DNA of 64,000 nucleotides from Aeromonas bestiarum (GCF_000819745.1 NZ_CDDA01000028.1:186001-250000); one strand, 5' to 3'. Positions 9,341 through 18,375 are shown, counted from the stretch's first letter. Translations and numbers: made by a program. The notes: generated from the letters alone by a model not told the origin.

Positions 9341-9799
9341 ATGTCCATGCTGTCATCGAGATTGCCCACTGAGCGCATTGCCCGGCTGTTGCTGGCGCTC
9401 ATGCTCGTCTGCAATCTCACCCTCTGCATCAGCTGGCACGGGGCCAGTCTCATCTCCCCCGCCATGGCGACCGGCAGCGACGACGCAACCATGAGCGCGA
9501 CCGCCATGCAGGGGCTCGCCTGCCACACAATGGCACCCGATGATGGCGCTCAGGGCGATGCCATGAGCCAGGGGGAGTGCCAGATGCACGGCGGCCTCAC
9601 CTCGCCAACCGGTGCCGGTCTGCCGCTGCTGGCCGCGCTGCTGACCCTGCTCGTTCTCCCTTTGTTGCTGCTGCCCCATCTGGGGGTCGCCAGCCATCTG
9701 TTCGATCACTGGCTGCGAGATCCCTTCCTGCGATCTCGCGGTACTCACCCTCCCTCCTGGCCCCGCCGACATCTGATGCTGTCGGTGTTGCGCCATTAG
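9341..9799 (+). CDS. Small membrane protein, Met/Cys/His-rich, first gene of the copper operon
   Basis: A 152-residue protein of no family I recognise. A hydrophobic segment at residues about 14-36 could be a signal anchor, and a second TM segment lies at about 92-115. Between them a periplasmic-looking stretch is rich in Met, Cys and His (CHTMAPDD, GECQMHGG), as expected for Cu(I)/Ag(I) binding. The start ATG follows a CAGGA; an in-frame ATG two codons later is also possible. It is directly behind the CueR-type promoter and ahead of cusBA, so a role in copper sensing, capture or delivery is inferred from context alone. Confidence 0.65.
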   Translation: MSMLSSRLPTERIARLLLALMLVCNLTLCISWHGASLISPAMATGSDDATMSATAMQGLACHTMAPDDGAQGDAMSQGECQMHGGLTSPTGAGLPLLAALLTLLVLPLLLLPHLGVASHLFDHWLRDPFLRSRGTHPPSWPRRHLMLSVLRH

Positions 9800-9949
9800 A
9801 AAGCACTTCTCTCGCGTGCTCGCGGCAAGGCTCATTTTGTCGCCTGCGCACGCCCTTGCCTGACCCTGTCACGACTGGCCATGCCAGTCACCACAGGGAG
9901 CCGTGCGCGCTGACACAGCTGCGCCCCGTTTGCCGCCCTACCCGTGTGT

Positions 9950-10005
9950 GCTGCCGTGATAACGACAGCCAGGTGCCACTCTGGCGCACTTGTCATCACG
10001 GCAGC
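9950..10005 (+). other. large imperfect inverted repeat in the gap before cusB
   Basis: The 322-bp gap 9800-10121 has no credible gene. It holds an 11-bp perfect stem (GCTGCCGTGAT with ATCACGGCAGC) that closes over an inner GCCAG/CTGGC hairpin. There is no T-run, so it is more likely an mRNA processing or stability element than a terminator. Confidence 0.45.
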
Positions 10006-10121
10006 CCGGCGGCCTGACAGAAGAGAAGACATATGATGTCATCTGCCCGCATTCCCGGACACAGTGCCAAGCGCTGCGTCGAACCAAGTGCCACCCGCCT
10101 CCCGCAGACAGGAGGTGTGCG

Positions 10122-11633
10122 ATGAGCCAGAAACTGCTGGTCGCTGCCCTGCTGCTCGCCCTCGGGGCCGGTGGCGGCTACTGGGTAGCCAAACAGACGA
10201 CCGACGGCGCCAGCGCCAAAGAGAAGACGCCGCTCTACTGGGTCAACCCCATGGATCCCCGCGACAAGCGCGATGCCCCCGCCAAGGACAACATGGGGAT
10301 GGACTTCATCCCCGTCTATGAGGAGAAACAGGGTGGCTCGCCCGGCACCATCACCATCAGCCCCGAGATCCAGCAGAACCTGGGAGTGCGGCTGGCCAAG
10401 GTAGAGAGGCTGCCCATCCACCAGCAGATCGAGACCGTGGGTTACGTCGGCTATGACGAAGACAGGCTGGAGGCGGTCAACGCCCGCATGGCGGGCTGGA
10501 TCCGCACCCTCGCCATCAAGAGCGAGGGGCAGAGGGTGACCAAGGGAAGCCTGATTTATGAGCTCTACGCCCCGGATCTGGTCAACGCCCAGCACGAATA
10601 CCTGCTGGCGCTCAACACCGCCAACCCGCTGCTGCTGCGCGCCGCCGAGGGCAAGCTCAAGTCCCTGCAGGTACCGGCGGACCAGATAGCCGCCCTCAAG
10701 CGCAGCCGCCAGGTGCGTGAAACCATCAGTATTTATGCCCCCAGCAGCGGTTATGTGTCGGAGCTGAAGGTGCGCGAGGGCCAGTACGTGGAGCCCGCCG
10801 CCGCCCTGTTCAACATCAGCACCCTGCAGCAGGTGTGGGTGAGCGCCGAGGTGTTCGAACGCCAGGCAGCCCAGCTGAAGGTGGGCGATCCGGTCACCAT
10901 GACCCTGGATTACGCCCCCGGTCGCAGCTGGCAGGGCCGGGTGGATTACCTCTATCCGACGCTCGATGCCGCCACCCGCACCCTCAAGGTACGGCTGCGC
11001 TTTGACAACCCGGACGAGTTCCTGAAACCCAACATGTTCGCCAAGGTGAGCATCCGCACCGGCAAGGGGGAACCCCAAATGGTGGTACCGAGCGAAGCCG
11101 TGATCCGCACCGGCAACCAGAACCGGCTGGTACTGGCGCTGGGAGATGGCAGCTTCAAGTCGGTGGCCGTCACCCTGGGCGCCCAGTTTGGTGACAAGGT
11201 CGCCATCGAGGAGGGGGTGGAAACGGGTGACAGCATAGTCAGCTCGGCCCAGTTCCTGCTCGACTCCGAATCGGCCATCGACTCGGACTTCCAGCGCATG
11301 ACAGCGGTGCGTCCCACCCAGGTGTGGACCCAGGGCGAGGTGCAGGGGATCACTCTTGCCAACCGCACCCTGACGGTCTCCCACCAACCCATCCCCGAGT
11401 GGCAGTGGCCCGCCATGGAGATGGAGTTCACCGTGGCGGACGGCGTCGACATGACCAAACTCGCATCGGGTCAGACCCTGCATCTGCAGGTGGAACAGCA
11501 GGGGGACGAGTACCGCATCACCAACATCCATATCGAGGATGCCCCCGCCAACAGCGCCGCGCCTGCCAACGATGACATGACGGACATGGAAGGCATGGAC
11601 CATAGCCAGCATGATATGGGAGCCAAGCCATGA
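10122..11633 (+). CDS. cusB: Cu(I)/Ag(I) efflux adaptor CusB with C-terminal CusF-like domain
   Basis: A 503-residue periplasmic adaptor for the CusA pump. The ATG sits 6 nt after AGGAGG; the frame is open further upstream but without support. After an N-terminal membrane anchor (residues 5-22) comes a heavy-metal-binding segment (YWVNPMDPRD ... NMGMDFIPVY), then HlyD-type lipoyl, hairpin and barrel domains. Residues about 405-480 add a domain that resembles CusF, with the metal ligands in HQPIPEWQWPAMEMEF (His, Trp, Met, Met), followed by a Met/His tail (DMEGMDHSQHDMG). The metallochaperone is therefore fused to the adaptor, as in SilB-type proteins. Its last bases overlap a short ORF that leads into cusA. 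Confidence 0.93.
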   Translation: MSQKLLVAALLLALGAGGGYWVAKQTTDGASAKEKTPLYWVNPMDPRDKRDAPAKDNMGMDFIPVYEEKQGGSPGTITISPEIQQNLGVRLAKVERLPIHQQIETVGYVGYDEDRLEAVNARMAGWIRTLAIKSEGQRVTKGSLIYELYAPDLVNAQHEYLLALNTANPLLLRAAEGKLKSLQVPADQIAALKRSRQVRETISIYAPSSGYVSELKVREGQYVEPAAALFNISTLQQVWVSAEVFERQAAQLKVGDPVTMTLDYAPGRSWQGRVDYLYPTLDAATRTLKVRLRFDNPDEFLKPNMFAKVSIRTGKGEPQMVVPSEAVIRTGNQNRLVLALGDGSFKSVAVTLGAQFGDKVAIEEGVETGDSIVSSAQFLLDSESAIDSDFQRMTAVRPTQVWTQGEVQGITLANRTLTVSHQPIPEWQWPAMEMEFTVADGVDMTKLASGQTLHLQVEQQGDEYRITNIHIEDAPANSAAPANDDMTDMEGMDHSQHDMGAKP

Positions 11634-11710
11634 TCCCTTCCATCATTCGCTGCGTTGCTGACAACCAAGCTCCGCTCTCTGCGCAACATGAGCAAGGAGC
11701 CAGATCATGA
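11630..11710 (+). other. 26-codon mini-ORF duplicating the start of cusA
   Basis: The ATG overlaps the cusB stop (ATGA) and its TGA overlaps the cusA ATG (ATGA). Its first codons read MIPSIIRC...DN, matching cusA MIPSIIRW...GN, and the DNA is similar over about 37 nt. It looks like a tandem duplication of the cusA 5' end that then drifted out of frame. It could couple translation from cusB to cusA, or be an inert relic. It has no separate strong ribosome site. Confidence 0.5.
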
Positions 11711-14700
11711 TCCCCTCGATTATTCGCTGGTCCGTGGGCAACCGCTTTCTGGTGCTGCTGCTGACCCTGATGCTCACCGCCTGGGGGCTCTGGTCGGTCA
11801 AACAGACCCCGGTAGACGCCCTGCCGGATCTCTCCGACGTGCAGGTGATCATCAAGACCTCCTACCCGGGCCAGGCACCCCAGGTGGTGGAGGATCAGGT
11901 CACCTACCCGCTCACCACCGCCATGCTGGCGGTGCCGGGCTCCACCACGGTACGCGGCTACTCCTTCTTCGGCGACTCCTTCGTCTACGTGCTGTTTGAC
12001 GACAACACGGATCTCTACTGGGCCCGCGCCCGGGTGCTGGAGTATCTGAGCCAGGTCGCCCCCAATCTGCCGCCCGAGGCGAAACCCCAGCTGGGTCCCG
12101 ATGCCACCGGGGTGGGCTGGGTCTACCAGTACGCCCTGGTGGACAGAAGCGGCAAGCACGATCTCAGCCAGCTCACCTCGTTGCAGAACTGGTTCCTGAA
12201 ATACGAGCTGCAGACCGTCAACGGCGTCTCCGAAGTCGCCACCGTCGGCGGCATGGTGCGCCAGTATCAGGTGCGGGTCGATCCGGACAAGCTGCGTGCC
12301 TACGGCATCCCCCTCTCCCTCATCCAGACCGCCATAGAGCAGGGCAACCAGGAGACAGGCGCCTCCGTCATCGAGATGGCGGAAGCGGAATACATGGTGC
12401 GCTCCAACGGCTATCTGAAGAGCGTCGAAGACCTCAAGCAGATCCCGCTCGGCACCCAGGTCAGGGGCGCTCCCCTGCTGCTCGGCGATGTGGCGGATGT
12501 GGTCACGGGCCCCCAGAGCCGGCGCGGCATCGCCGAGCTCAACGGCGAAGGGGAAGTGGTGGGCGGCATCATAGTCATGCGCTACGGCGAGAATGCCCAG
12601 CACACCATAGACGGGGTCAAGGCGCGGCTGGCGGAGCTGAAGAGCAGCCTACCGGAGGGGGTGGAGATAGTCACCGTCTACGACAGATCCGATCTTATCC
12701 AGCGCGCCATCGACAACCTCTCCGGCAAGCTGCTGGAGGAGTTCGCCGTGGTGGTACTGGTCTGTCTGGCCTTCCTGTTCCACCTGCGCTCGTCCCTGGT
12801 GGTGGTCATCACCTTGCCCATCGCCATCCTGACCGCCTTCATCGTCATGCACCTGCAAGGGATCAACGCCAACATCATGTCCCTTGGCGGCATCGCCATC
12901 GCCATCGGTGCCATGGTGGACGGCGCCATAGTGATGATCGAAAACGTGCACAAGCACATGGAGCGGGAGGCATTAACGGACAAGAACCGCTGGCGCATCA
13001 TCACGGAGGCAAGCATCGAAGTGGGGCCTGCCATCTTCTTCTCCCTGCTCATCATCACCATGAGCTTCCTGCCGGTGTTTGCGCTGGAGGCGCAGGAGGG
13101 ACGCATGTTCCATCCGCTGGCCTACACCAAGACCTACGCCATGGCGGCGGCGGCCGGGCTCTCCATCACGCTGGTGCCGGTGATCATGGGGTATTTCATC
13201 CGTGGCAGTGTGCTGGCCGAACAGGCCAACCCCCTCAACCGTGGCTTGAGCCAGGCCTATATCCCGCTGCTCAAAGCCGTGCTGGCGCACCCCAAGACCA
13301 CGCTGGCCGCCGCACTGCTGGTGACGGTGGCGGGCTTCTGGCCACTCCAGTATCTGGGCTCGGAGTTCATACCGCCGCTCGATGAGGGGGACATAATGTA
13401 CATGCCCACCACGGCGGCCAACATCTCGGTGGGCAAGGCGCGGGAAATATTGCAGCAGACCGACAAGCTCATTCGTACCGTGCCCGAGGTGCAGAACGTG
13501 TTTGGCAAGGCGGGGCGCGCCGATTCGGCCACAGACCCCGCCGACCTGGTAATGATGGAGACCAGCATACAGCTCAAGTCCCGCGACCAGTGGCGCCCCG
13601 GCATGACGCCGGAGAAGCTGAAAGAGGAGCTAGACTCCCTGATTCGCTTCCCCGGCCTCACCAACGCCTGGGTGCCTCCCATCAAGACCCGCATCGACAT
13701 GCTGGCCACCGGCATCAAGACCCCGGTCGGCATCAAGATAGCCGGGCCCGATCTCAAGGTGATCCAGCAAGTCGGCCAGCAGCTCGAGCAGATCGTCGGC
13801 AAGGTGGCGGGGGCAGCCTCCGTCTACGCCGAACGGGTGGCCGGTGGCCGCTACGTCAAGGTGGATATAGACCGGCTCAATGCCGCCCGTTATGGCCTCA
13901 ACATCGCCGACGTGCAGGCGGTGCTCGCCACCGCAGTGGGCGGCATGGACGTGGGCCAGACCATCGAGGGGCGCGAGCGCTACCCCATCAACCTGCGCTA
14001 TCCCCAGAGCTATCGCGACTCAGTAGCCAGCCTGGAACTGCTGCCGCTGATCACCCCGAGCGGTGCGCGCATCGCGCTGGCGGACGTGGCCCGCGTCTAC
14101 ATCAGTGACGAGGCCCCCATGCTGCGCAGCGAAAACGCGCGCCTGAACGGCTGGGTCTACGTGGATATTCGCGGTCGCGACATCGGCACCTTCGTCGCAG
14201 AGGCCAAGGCCGAGGTGGCCAAGCAGCTGGTACTGCCGGCGGGCTACGCCCTCACCTGGTCGGGTCAGTACGAATACATGGAGCGGGCCAAGGCGCGCCT
14301 CGCCTACGTGGTGCCGTTAACCATCGCCATTATCGTGCTGCTGCTCTATCTGGCGTTTCGCCGCATGCAGGAGGTGTTGCTCATTCTCACCACGCTGCCA
14401 CTGGCCGTGGTGGGCGGGATCTGGACCATCTGGCTGCTGGATTTCAACCTCTCGGTGGCGGTGGGAGTGGGCTTTATCGCCCTGGCCGGGGTGGCGGTGG
14501 AGACGGGCGTGCTGATGCTGGTCTACCTCAACCACGCCTGGGATGACCTGGTAGCCAAGGGCAAACCGGACAAGGCGGGCCTGCACCAGGCCGTGATCCA
14601 CGGCGCCGCCCTGCGCCTGCGCCCCAAGATGATGACTGTGGTGACCATCATCGCGGGTCTCTTGCCCATCATGTGGAGCCAGGGCACGGGCTCGGAGGTG

Positions 14701-14835
14701 ATGCAGCGCATCGCCGCCCCCATGATAGGCGGCATGGTGAGCGCGCTGGTGCTGACCCTGCTGGTGCTGCCCGCCGCCTACTACCTGTGGCGCAGCCGAA
14801 GCCTTGGCAAGGCCGCGCACCAGGCAGCCGAATAA
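11707..14835 (+). CDS. cusA: Cu(I)/Ag(I) efflux RND pump CusA
   Basis: A 1042-residue heavy-metal RND exporter of the HME subfamily, taking Cu(I)/Ag(I) from the periplasm or cytoplasm out through CusC. N-terminus MIPSIIRWSVGNRFLV and the TM4 motif IGAMVDGAIVMIENVHK are HME-specific, with one Asp where HAE1 pumps have two. Methionines of the export relay are seen in MMETSIQLK and TRIDMLATG in the porter domain. Ribosome site AAGGAG lies 8 nt upstream, inside the preceding mini-ORF. It follows cusB and precedes cusF; no cusC outer-membrane gene is in this operon. Confidence 0.95.
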   Translation: MIPSIIRWSVGNRFLVLLLTLMLTAWGLWSVKQTPVDALPDLSDVQVIIKTSYPGQAPQVVEDQVTYPLTTAMLAVPGSTTVRGYSFFGDSFVYVLFDDNTDLYWARARVLEYLSQVAPNLPPEAKPQLGPDATGVGWVYQYALVDRSGKHDLSQLTSLQNWFLKYELQTVNGVSEVATVGGMVRQYQVRVDPDKLRAYGIPLSLIQTAIEQGNQETGASVIEMAEAEYMVRSNGYLKSVEDLKQIPLGTQVRGAPLLLGDVADVVTGPQSRRGIAELNGEGEVVGGIIVMRYGENAQHTIDGVKARLAELKSSLPEGVEIVTVYDRSDLIQRAIDNLSGKLLEEFAVVVLVCLAFLFHLRSSLVVVITLPIAILTAFIVMHLQGINANIMSLGGIAIAIGAMVDGAIVMIENVHKHMEREALTDKNRWRIITEASIEVGPAIFFSLLIITMSFLPVFALEAQEGRMFHPLAYTKTYAMAAAAGLSITLVPVIMGYFIRGSVLAEQANPLNRGLSQAYIPLLKAVLAHPKTTLAAALLVTVAGFWPLQYLGSEFIPPLDEGDIMYMPTTAANISVGKAREILQQTDKLIRTVPEVQNVFGKAGRADSATDPADLVMMETSIQLKSRDQWRPGMTPEKLKEELDSLIRFPGLTNAWVPPIKTRIDMLATGIKTPVGIKIAGPDLKVIQQVGQQLEQIVGKVAGAASVYAERVAGGRYVKVDIDRLNAARYGLNIADVQAVLATAVGGMDVGQTIEGRERYPINLRYPQSYRDSVASLELLPLITPSGARIALADVARVYISDEAPMLRSENARLNGWVYVDIRGRDIGTFVAEAKAEVAKQLVLPAGYALTWSGQYEYMERAKARLAYVVPLTIAIIVLLLYLAFRRMQEVLLILTTLPLAVVGGIWTIWLLDFNLSVAVGVGFIALAGVAVETGVLMLVYLNHAWDDLVAKGKPDKAGLHQAVIHGAALRLRPKMMTVVTIIAGLLPIMWSQGTGSEVMQRIAAPMIGGMVSALVLTLLVLPAAYYLWRSRSLGKAAHQAAE

Positions 14836-14881
14836 CCCGAACTTACAACCGATTTTGAATAAACGACTGAAGGAAAACATC

Positions 14882-15238
14882 ATGAATTACAAGACGCTGA
14901 CCCTGACATTGCTGCTTGGCCTCGCCTCTCTCCAGGCCCGGGCCGAAATGACCATGAGCCACGAGGGACACGATATGGCCCAGATGGAGGGGACGGATAT
15001 GCAGGCGATGGGAGAGAGCGTGATGACCAAGGGGGTCATCAGCCGTATAGATGAGGCCAGCGGCAAGGTGGGGATCAAACACGAGGCCATCGACAACCTC
15101 AAGATGCCCCCCATGACAATGGTGTTCCTGCTGGCCGATCCCGCCCTGACCAAGGGGCTCAAGGTGGGGGATGCGGTGCGCTTTCACGCCGAAAACCCGG
15201 CCGGCAAGCTGACGGTCACCCAGTTGCAGAAGCGGTAA
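14882..15238 (+). CDS. cusF: CusF-like periplasmic copper-binding protein
   Basis: A 118-residue secreted protein: signal peptide ending near ARA-EM, a Met/His-rich spacer (HEGHDMAQMEG) and an OB-fold CusF domain. The metal motif reads IKHEAIDNLKMPPMTMVF. His, and the two Met of MTM, align with CusF ligands, but the Trp that stacks on Cu(I) in the E. coli protein is a Met here. AAGGA lies 8 nt before the ATG. It is the last gene of the copper operon, 46 bp after cusA, and is a second CusF-type domain besides that fused to CusB. Confidence 0.88.
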   Translation: MNYKTLTLTLLLGLASLQARAEMTMSHEGHDMAQMEGTDMQAMGESVMTKGVISRIDEASGKVGIKHEAIDNLKMPPMTMVFLLADPALTKGLKVGDAVRFHAENPAGKLTVTQLQKR

Positions 15239-15256
15239 AACAACCGACGTGAAACT

Positions 15257-15300
15257 GGAATATGGAAGGCGGACACCCTCCGCCTTTCATATTCCCTTTC
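15257..15300 (+). terminator. terminator of the copper operon
   Basis: A 17-nt arm (GGAATATGGAAGGCGGA) pairs almost fully with the arm ending at 15295 across a 5-nt loop, followed by CTTTCTTTATTC. Confidence 0.8.
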
Positions 15301-15647
15301 TTTATTCTTGATGCACCCCAACCGGATTATGGTCAAACATCCAAATATAATTCAACAAAGACCTCGGCAAGCAGGCTGGATATATAACTACGAGCAGTTA
15401 TTTGCATTTAAAACAATGATGAAACACTGACAACAAAGTTAATAAAACAAGCTTGACAGCCATTCAGTTTATATTCAGCAAAAAACAGTCATCTCACCTT
15501 ATTATCAGGGCTCCTTATTCATAACCGGAGTCACATCAGACCAATAAAATATACCACCGATAATGTCATCCAAGATAACCCTGTATGAGAGCAAGGATGT
15601 TGCTTTCGGCTCTACTGCGCTCTTGTAGAGATCAATAAGGATATTAT
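15301..15647 (+). other. A+T-rich upstream region of the GH18 gene
   Basis: About 350 bp, visibly more A+T-rich than the surroundings, with no gene. It must hold the promoter of the next gene, and its composition suggests transfer or H-NS binding. I could not fix a single promoter. Confidence 0.4.
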
Positions 15648-17183
15648 ATGAAACATCACCCCCTGTTCGGCGCGATCCCGCTGCTGTTTGCCAGCGGCGC
15701 CATGGCCCAAACGCCGGAAATAACCGCCTACTATCTGAGTGGCTCGGATGCTCCAGCCAATACCCCTGGTTACTATGCGTCACTGGACAATCTGGAAACC
15801 TTGAGCAATCAGGTGGCCAGTCAAAAGAGCAATTTCAACAAGCTGGTACTGTCATTTGTCCAACCCAGCCTGGTCAATTACACGCAAAATGATTTGGCCT
15901 GCACCGGATTGTTTGGATATATCTGCGATACCACAACCCAAAACAATCTGGCTGATAATAATAAATCCATCGCCGACTTTTCCCAGCTCAGGGATATTAT
16001 CAACACCTTCAAACTCCATGGCGTCGAGACCTATATTGCCGTCGGGGGCTGGAACTTCAGCTGCATCCCGGAATACTACGATGTCACGGCGGGCAAGGTG
16101 GATGCCTGTGGCCCGGCCGGAGAGCAATACGACTCCTTCCCCAACCCGGGCCCCCGCAACCGCTTCGACAACCTGATATCCGGCCAGGCTGCGGATCAGG
16201 CGTATCGCAACGTGGTGCAGCTGGCCAATGACCTCGGCGTGGCAGGCATTGATCTGGACTACGAGGAGTTCTGGCACGCGGATCTCAACGCCTACAGCTG
16301 GCGGCTGACGCCGGATTCGGTGCAGCCGCCGGCCAGCAATGTGGAATACCTGGACACGGCTACCCTGATGAGCAGAGGCAAGGGAGTGCGGGTCTACAAC
16401 GACAGCATGCAACTCAATCCCGCCGAGCAGCCCTATCCCAGGATCATGCCGGACACGGTCGACAAGTTTGCGGCCATCATGCGCTCCCTCTACCAGGCCA
16501 TAGATGCCATCAACCCCGAGCTGGCACTGAGCACGGCGGCCCCCGCAACCGGCGGTATCCCAAACATGTCGGCCAACTGGGGCAGCAATGCCTATACCAG
16601 CAATACCTATGGTGGTGCCTGGTGGGGCGGTAATTTATATGGCCTGATTTACAATACCGCGCTGCAATATCCGGATCTGGTCGATCGGCTCAGCACCATT
16701 GGCATAATGTCATATGACCTGAGCGAAACTGACTGTGGGGGCGACACCAATATTCCGTGCGATCTGGCAGGACAGGTTGATTATTATTACGGGGCCTTCT
16801 TCAGCTGGCTGAAATCCGGTGACACCATACGACCTGGGCACGCAGTGGTAAAAGGATCGCCGAGTTATGCCAGCGCCGCCATTCAACCGCAAAAATTGCT
16901 GATAAGTCCAGCCATCACGGTCGGATTTGAAGTTGGCAGACCGGCGACAGGCAATTTATTGCTGAGCAAGGATCTCCTCACGGATATCGCCACGCGCACG
17001 GCCAGATATTCACCATCCGGCATGATCATGTGGGATCTGTATAAAGACAAACGCCATGATGAACCTATGGGCGGCTGGGATCCTGCATGGGCCCGTCCCA
17101 ATGATGTGTTGACCGCAACCTGTCATATCATGGGATTAAGTGGCGAACAATATGATTGCGCCAGTACGGTGCCGACTCCCTGA
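15648..17183 (+). CDS. Secreted glycoside hydrolase family 18 protein (chitinase-like)
   Basis: A 511-residue exported protein. Signal peptide MKHHPLFGAIPLLFASGAMA is followed by a GH18 TIM barrel that runs almost to the end. The strand-3 motif YIAVGGWNF (about residue 130), the catalytic strand-4 motif GIDLDYEEF (D202, D204, E206) and the strand-6/8 motifs IMSYDLS and MIMWDLYKD are all present, so the substrate-assisted acetamido mechanism is intact. There is no chitin-binding or fibronectin domain. AAGGA lies 7 nt upstream of the ATG. The substrate may be chitin or another GlcNAc polymer. A perfect stem-loop follows the stop. Gene stands alone in a region of lower G+C. Confidence 0.85.
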   Translation: MKHHPLFGAIPLLFASGAMAQTPEITAYYLSGSDAPANTPGYYASLDNLETLSNQVASQKSNFNKLVLSFVQPSLVNYTQNDLACTGLFGYICDTTTQNNLADNNKSIADFSQLRDIINTFKLHGVETYIAVGGWNFSCIPEYYDVTAGKVDACGPAGEQYDSFPNPGPRNRFDNLISGQAADQAYRNVVQLANDLGVAGIDLDYEEFWHADLNAYSWRLTPDSVQPPASNVEYLDTATLMSRGKGVRVYNDSMQLNPAEQPYPRIMPDTVDKFAAIMRSLYQAIDAINPELALSTAAPATGGIPNMSANWGSNAYTSNTYGGAWWGGNLYGLIYNTALQYPDLVDRLSTIGIMSYDLSETDCGGDTNIPCDLAGQVDYYYGAFFSWLKSGDTIRPGHAVVKGSPSYASAAIQPQKLLISPAITVGFEVGRPATGNLLLSKDLLTDIATRTARYSPSGMIMWDLYKDKRHDEPMGGWDPAWARPNDVLTATCHIMGLSGEQYDCASTVPTP

Positions 17184-17214
17184 ACCCATCACCTTCAATA
17201 TACCTTGATCACAT

Positions 17215-17241
17215 CATGCCGGTGCACCTTGCACCGGCATG
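17215..17241 (+). terminator. stem-loop terminator after the GH18 gene
   Basis: A perfect 12-bp stem, CATGCCGGTGCA with TGCACCGGCATG, around a 3-nt loop; the tail (TCTCTATTA) is only moderately U-rich. Confidence 0.65.
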
Positions 17242-17407
17242 TCTCTATTACGCCGCACTAATTACGCCACATTCGGGCACAAGCCGATATTATCCAGGCC
17301 GGTGTGAGCCCGCAGAGGCAATCCATCTGATGCCTTGGCGCTTCGCCCGTCATGATGACAAACAGGCCGGGCCCCTGACCCGGCTTGCATTGCGCCATCA
17401 GCGCGGC

Positions 17408-18199
17408 TCACCCGTTCGGATAAGCCTGGGCTATGTTGGCCTGCGCCACCCCCATCAGCTGGGCCGAGATGTCCTGCAGCACATAGAGGTCGCGGCGACG
17501 GGTCCAGGGTTGATCGGATTGCTCGTCATACCAGACGGGCAGTTCGATCCCCTCCGGGGCATGGCTCGCCACCTTGCGGGCACGGCAGGTGATGATGCAG
17601 CGTTTGACGTGGTCGCGGTGACCTATAACGGCCGCCATGCCGAGGCTGGCCGGGTCTTGATCCTGGGTGTGCTCCTCAATAATCTTTTTAACCACATCAT
17701 CCGTGCTCAGATAGATAAGCTTGCCAGCGTCATCCCAGTAAGGCTCGATGGAGATGATATCCGTGGTTGGAATATCCCCATAAGCTTTAGAGTCCAGGAA
17801 GCGGGCTATCTCCCACTGCACATACATGGGTACCGGCTTTTGCCGATAGAGGGCGGCGCAACAGGCGGCCAGGGCCTCGTTCATCGGGCCGGGTTCGGCC
17901 AGCTCATCCGGGTTGCCCGAGGCGTTGGGGCGGTTGCCAAAGGCAAAGGCTATTACGCAGTTGACGCTGTCGATGACGACCCGGGACGGGGTCATGTTGA
18001 AACAGGCCTCCTCGATGAAGGGGGCCAGCCGGCGGGCCGTCTGCTCGTCGTGCAATTCGGCGCTCAGCCGGTCTGTCAGGGTGGTGCTAAAGTCGACCGG
18101 GCTCCCTTCGCTGTCGTTGCTGCTGTTGCACCCGGCCAGGGTGGCGACCAGTGGGGCACTCAACAATCCCAGGGTGACTCTGCGTCTGTGCTTGTCCAT
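17408..18199 (-). CDS. Putative lipoprotein of unknown function, Tat-like signal
   Basis: A 263-residue protein I do not recognise. The start is set by AAAGGAG before ATG at 18199. The N-terminus has KHRRRVTLGLL, resembling a twin-arginine motif, then a lipobox LAGC with C24, followed by a Ser/Asn-rich linker, so export as a folded lipoprotein is likely. The mature part has several Cys (CFNM, VNCV, ACCAAL, KRCIITCRAR) that could bind a cofactor or form disulfides, which would suit Tat export. It lies downstream of panP on the same strand but is separated by a terminator, so it probably has its own promoter. Confidence 0.6.
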   Translation of the reverse strand: MDKHRRRVTLGLLSAPLVATLAGCNSSNDSEGSPVDFSTTLTDRLSAELHDEQTARRLAPFIEEACFNMTPSRVVIDSVNCVIAFAFGNRPNASGNPDELAEPGPMNEALAACCAALYRQKPVPMYVQWEIARFLDSKAYGDIPTTDIISIEPYWDDAGKLIYLSTDDVVKKIIEEHTQDQDPASLGMAAVIGHRDHVKRCIITCRARKVASHAPEGIELPVWYDEQSDQPWTRRRDLYVLQDISAQLMGVAQANIAQAYPNG

Positions 18200-18375
18200 A
18201 ACGGCTCCTTTTGTTGATATCCAAGGCTGAAAGTCAGCCCGTTGGAGTCCATACCGTACGGAAAAAACAGGGCGAGAAAAGTCAGAAAGGGATGCAGAGG
18301 GGCGTAACGTGCAGAGCTTCACATTTCCCGGGGGATTCGCAAGCAATCCCTTTTGATTCAATTGATTGACGTATC

